NCBI GenBank assembly: GCA_021325515.1
Contig: JAJPHC010000013.1
Location: 312,001-376,000, forward strand
Source of the DNA: Acidobacteriota bacterium
Lineage (GTDB): Bacteria; Acidobacteriota; Thermoanaerobaculia; Gp7-AA8
Direction of reading: 5' to 3'
Length of the DNA stretch: 64,000 nucleotides
The notes under the pieces: model-generated
The model's database searches: none
What the model saw: the letters and a program-made list of their open reading frames with translations, nothing else
What the model was told of the DNA's origin: nothing
Part shown: positions 62,404 through 64,000 of the stretch, in pieces
Numbering within the stretch: the stretch's first letter is position 1
Layout of the letters: each line of letters begins with the position of its first letter
Made by a program: the position numbers and the translations under genes

Positions 62404-63482
62404 TTCGTGTTTGCTGTGCGGGGAACTTTGTAGATTGTAAGGTAGCCGGCGCGCTCCGTGACGGCCAGTGTGCTGCGGTCGCGATCATAGGCGATCGCGT
62501 ACGCGTCGACGCCGTACAACGACACCGGGTTTACCCGCCGGCTAGATGCCGTGAACGTCCCGCTGGCGGAGCAGCGGCGCTCGGCGTAGAGCAGCGTCTC
62601 GGGCGCCGCGAGCGCTGCGATCTGCGGCCCGCTCTTCTCCGGCAGGCAGATCTTCTGGCTGCTGACGAGATCGCCGAAGTCGATCGTGATCCGCATTTTT
62701 CCGTCGCCGGCGGATGCCATCTGCTTCGCGGATCGCGTGGCGATCGGCTTCTCGAACAGCGTGTCGTTCGCGATGGCGATGAGTGCCCGGTCGTTTGCGG
62801 CGAAGAGGGCAGCCTCGATCTTCTTGTCCGTCTGCAGCGGATCGCGCGCGATCTCGTTGAAGGTCTGCAGATCGTAGAAGACGACCGAAGTCGCCTTCGT
62901 GTCACCGAAGAGCTCCGGCCCGATGACCGCGAGGGTCGTGCCGCTGGACGAGACTGCAATCGCCATCGGATCTTCGAAGGGCAGCGTCTTCAGTTCCTTC
63001 TCGCCCCGCGCGTCGAAGATGTGCACGTGCCTGCCGAGGAGGAAGACGAAGCGGTTCCGGGGATCGGGGACGGCATCGCGGATCTGTTCCCCTTCCGTCG
63101 TGATCTCGCGAACGATCCTGAAGCTCGGGATCTCGAGGATCGATGCGGATTCGTCGCTGCCGTTCGCGATGTAGAGGAGCTTGCCGTCCGCACTCGTGCG
63201 CAGCGTGACGAGCTCTTTGGTCGATGCGATGTCGGGCGAATCGAGCACGAGCCTGTTCCGGATCGTGCCGGTCTTCGGATCGACGGCGATCACCGCCTGC
63301 GGCTGCGCGAGCCCGACATAGATGGTGCCGTCGTGTCCGACAGCGACACCATGCGGATCGCCTTCGACCGACCAGCGGTGAATGATCTTCTGATCGTGAG
63401 TGGGAACCGAAGGGAGCGTCTGCGGCTGCGCGAACGCCGCGGAACAGGTGAGCAGAGCCAGCCCGGCGAGACTACTCCTCAA
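62400..63482 (-). CDS. Secreted beta-propeller (YncE-like) protein inside the pur operon
   Basis: About 360 residues from TTG 63482, which overlaps the end of purS by 11 bases and gives a clean signal peptide ([17 protein letters not shown]). Repeats of [26 protein letters not shown] type, then [16 protein letters not shown] and [16 protein letters not shown], indicate a six- or seven-bladed propeller as in YncE/40-residue repeat proteins. The stop overlaps purQ (ATGA). A secreted propeller has no known part in purine synthesis, so it is either an insertion kept for expression coupling or a new partner. Confidence 0.72.
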   Translation of the reverse strand: MRSSLAGLALLTCSAAFAQPQTLPSVPTHDQKIIHRWSVEGDPHGVAVGHDGTIYVGLAQPQAVIAVDPKTGTIRNRLVLDSPDIASTKELVTLRTSADGKLLYIANGSDESASILEIPSFRIVREITTEGEQIRDAVPDPRNRFVFLLGRHVHIFDARGEKELKTLPFEDPMAIAVSSSGTTLAVIGPELFGDTKATSVVFYDLQTFNEIARDPLQTDKKIEAALFAANDRALIAIANDTLFEKPIATRSAKQMASAGDGKMRITIDFGDLVSSQKICLPEKSGPQIAALAAPETLLYAERRCSASGTFTASSRRVNPVSLYGVDAYAIAYDRDRSTLAVTERAGYLTIYKVPRTANTK

Positions 63483-63723
63483 TCGTGTAGGAGAAATGTT
63501 CAACGACGGTATTTGCGAGGAGCCTCTCACACATCTGACGAAGCTGCGATTCGACATGGTCTCGCGTCTGCCCACCAATGTCCGCAAGCGTAATTCGAAA
63601 CAGTTTGCCGACCCGCACATCTTCCACGCCTGCGAAACCCAGCGTGCTCAGCGAATGCTGAATGGCCTTCCCCTGCGGATCGAGAACGGATGGTTTGAGC
63701 TCGACGACGACCGTTGCCTTCAT
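63472..63723 (-). CDS. purS: Phosphoribosylformylglycinamidine synthase subunit PurS
   Basis: 83 residues: KATVVVELKPSVLDPQGKAIQHSL opening (described), DVRVGKLFRI, and an ANTVVEHF end, the small PurS fold that bridges PurL and PurQ. A TATGAT element 8 bases before the ATG suggests a leaderless operon message. Confidence 0.93.
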   Translation of the reverse strand: MKATVVVELKPSVLDPQGKAIQHSLSTLGFAGVEDVRVGKLFRITLADIGGQTRDHVESQLRQMCERLLANTVVEHFSYTIEE

Positions 63724-63731
63724 GTGCGGGA

Positions 63732-63737
63732 ATCATA
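63732..63737 (-). promoter_or_regulatory. -10-like TATGAT, 8 bases before purS
   Basis: Minus strand, no SD. The -35 region would lie inside the neighbouring family A repeat. Confidence 0.45.
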
Positions 63738-63834
63738 GTGTAGGACAGGCGCCCTCGCCTGTCGGGTTCCACGGAGGGACAGGCGGGGGCGCCTGTCGTA
63801 CACGGAGGGACAGGCGGGGGCGCCTGTCGTACAC
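63738..63834. repeat. Family A repeat with two tandem right arms
   Basis: The left arm (63738-63763) is followed by two right-arm copies with GGGGGCGCC instead of GAGGGCGCC (63778-63803 and 63809-63834), exactly 31 bases apart. It lies between purS and the truncated gene at the window end. Confidence 0.9.
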
Positions 63835-63835
63835 G

Positions 63836-64000
63836 TCAGAACAGCGCCATCTGGCCGGGAGGTGGCGGTGCAGGCGTGCGCGAGAGGCTGAAGAGTCCGG
63901 TCGCCTCGTACTGCTTCGCGACGGCCAGCTCGATCGGAGCGCCTGTGCGGCGCAGCAGGCGCGTCGCCATATCGCGCACGATCGACTCGTGGTTGTTCTT
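63836..64000 (-). CDS. C-terminal end of an unidentified protein (partial)
   Basis: 54 codons to a TGA at 63836-63838. The visible end is amphipathic (RDMATRLLRRTGAPIELA), then AKQYEATGLFSLSR, and a Pro-rich tail ending GQMALF. The tail ends like those of some DNA-metabolism proteins, but I cannot assign a family. The gene begins beyond the window. Confidence 0.5.
   Translation of the reverse strand, partial: KNNHESIVRDMATRLLRRTGAPIELAVAKQYEATGLFSLSRTPAPPPPGQMALF

Overview
The window is 64 kb of high-GC bacterial DNA with short intergenic gaps, packed with soil-type accessory genes. One protein belongs to the VWFA-related family best known from Acidobacteriota, and there is a TMTC-like glycosyltransferase/TPR protein, a GSCFA protein, an M64 peptidase and many short palindromic repeats. 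This suggests an acidobacterium or a close relative, but there is no rRNA or other phylogenetic marker, so the assignment is an inference. No phage, plasmid, transposase, CRISPR array or restriction system is visible.

Layout. 1-9.6 kb: end of a TPR protein, a MEDS sensor protein, a fatty-acid hydroxylase/GDT1/thioesterase-like group, a translationally coupled metallopeptidase/ATP-grasp pair, a YfhO-like membrane protein diverging from a PhnD-like binding protein, and a GSCFA protein. 9.8-18.2 kb: a TPM lipoprotein, a complete tRNA-Val(CAC) unit with promoter and terminator, then a signalling cluster (OmpR-type regulator, Cys-rich receiver protein, GAF/five-PAS hybrid kinase, lone receiver, and an HPT-REC-REC-GGDEF-HPT protein); the last four genes overlap by 4 bases each. 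18.2-23.5 kb: metallo-beta-lactamase-fold hydrolase, VWFA-related protein, M64 peptidase, unknowns. 23.5-27.5 kb: mprF followed by two VirJ-type hydrolase genes, a probable aminoacyl-phospholipid synthesis/turnover operon. 28-34.2 kb: an operon with an NTF2-like secreted protein, an orphan NtrY-type kinase, a CAP protein and a thioredoxin-reductase-like flavoprotein. 34.2-45.5 kb: moaB-namZ-cupin-rluA, queA, ferredoxin, an Lrp regulator with a dyad over its own start, an EamA exporter, DHH phosphoesterase, DUF1223, TMTC-like protein and threonine dehydratase. 45.6-50.6 kb: iron-permease-like protein, AMIN amidase plus GerMN lipoprotein, a candidate structured small RNA, and holB/tmk. 50.7-56.2 kb: a giant secreted protein with twelve NHL-type and five Ig-like repeats. 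56.2-64 kb: glycosyltransferase, PRAI-like protein, fabG, acs, and a purS / beta-propeller / purQ operon.

Two patterns cut across the window. First, many genes have a -10-like hexamer (TANNNT) only 6-10 bases before the start codon and no ribosome-binding site, which points to widespread leaderless mRNA; at two divergent gene pairs the two -10 hexamers share their central TA. Second, several families of short palindromic repeats sit between genes, often between convergent genes, and sometimes supply stop codons or possibly signal-peptide sequence.

The best candidates for something undescribed are the small RNA with two mutually exclusive folds near 49.1 kb, the bidirectional leaderless promoters, the metallopeptidase/ATP-grasp pair, the beta-propeller gene inside the purine operon, and the mprF-virJ-virJ operon.
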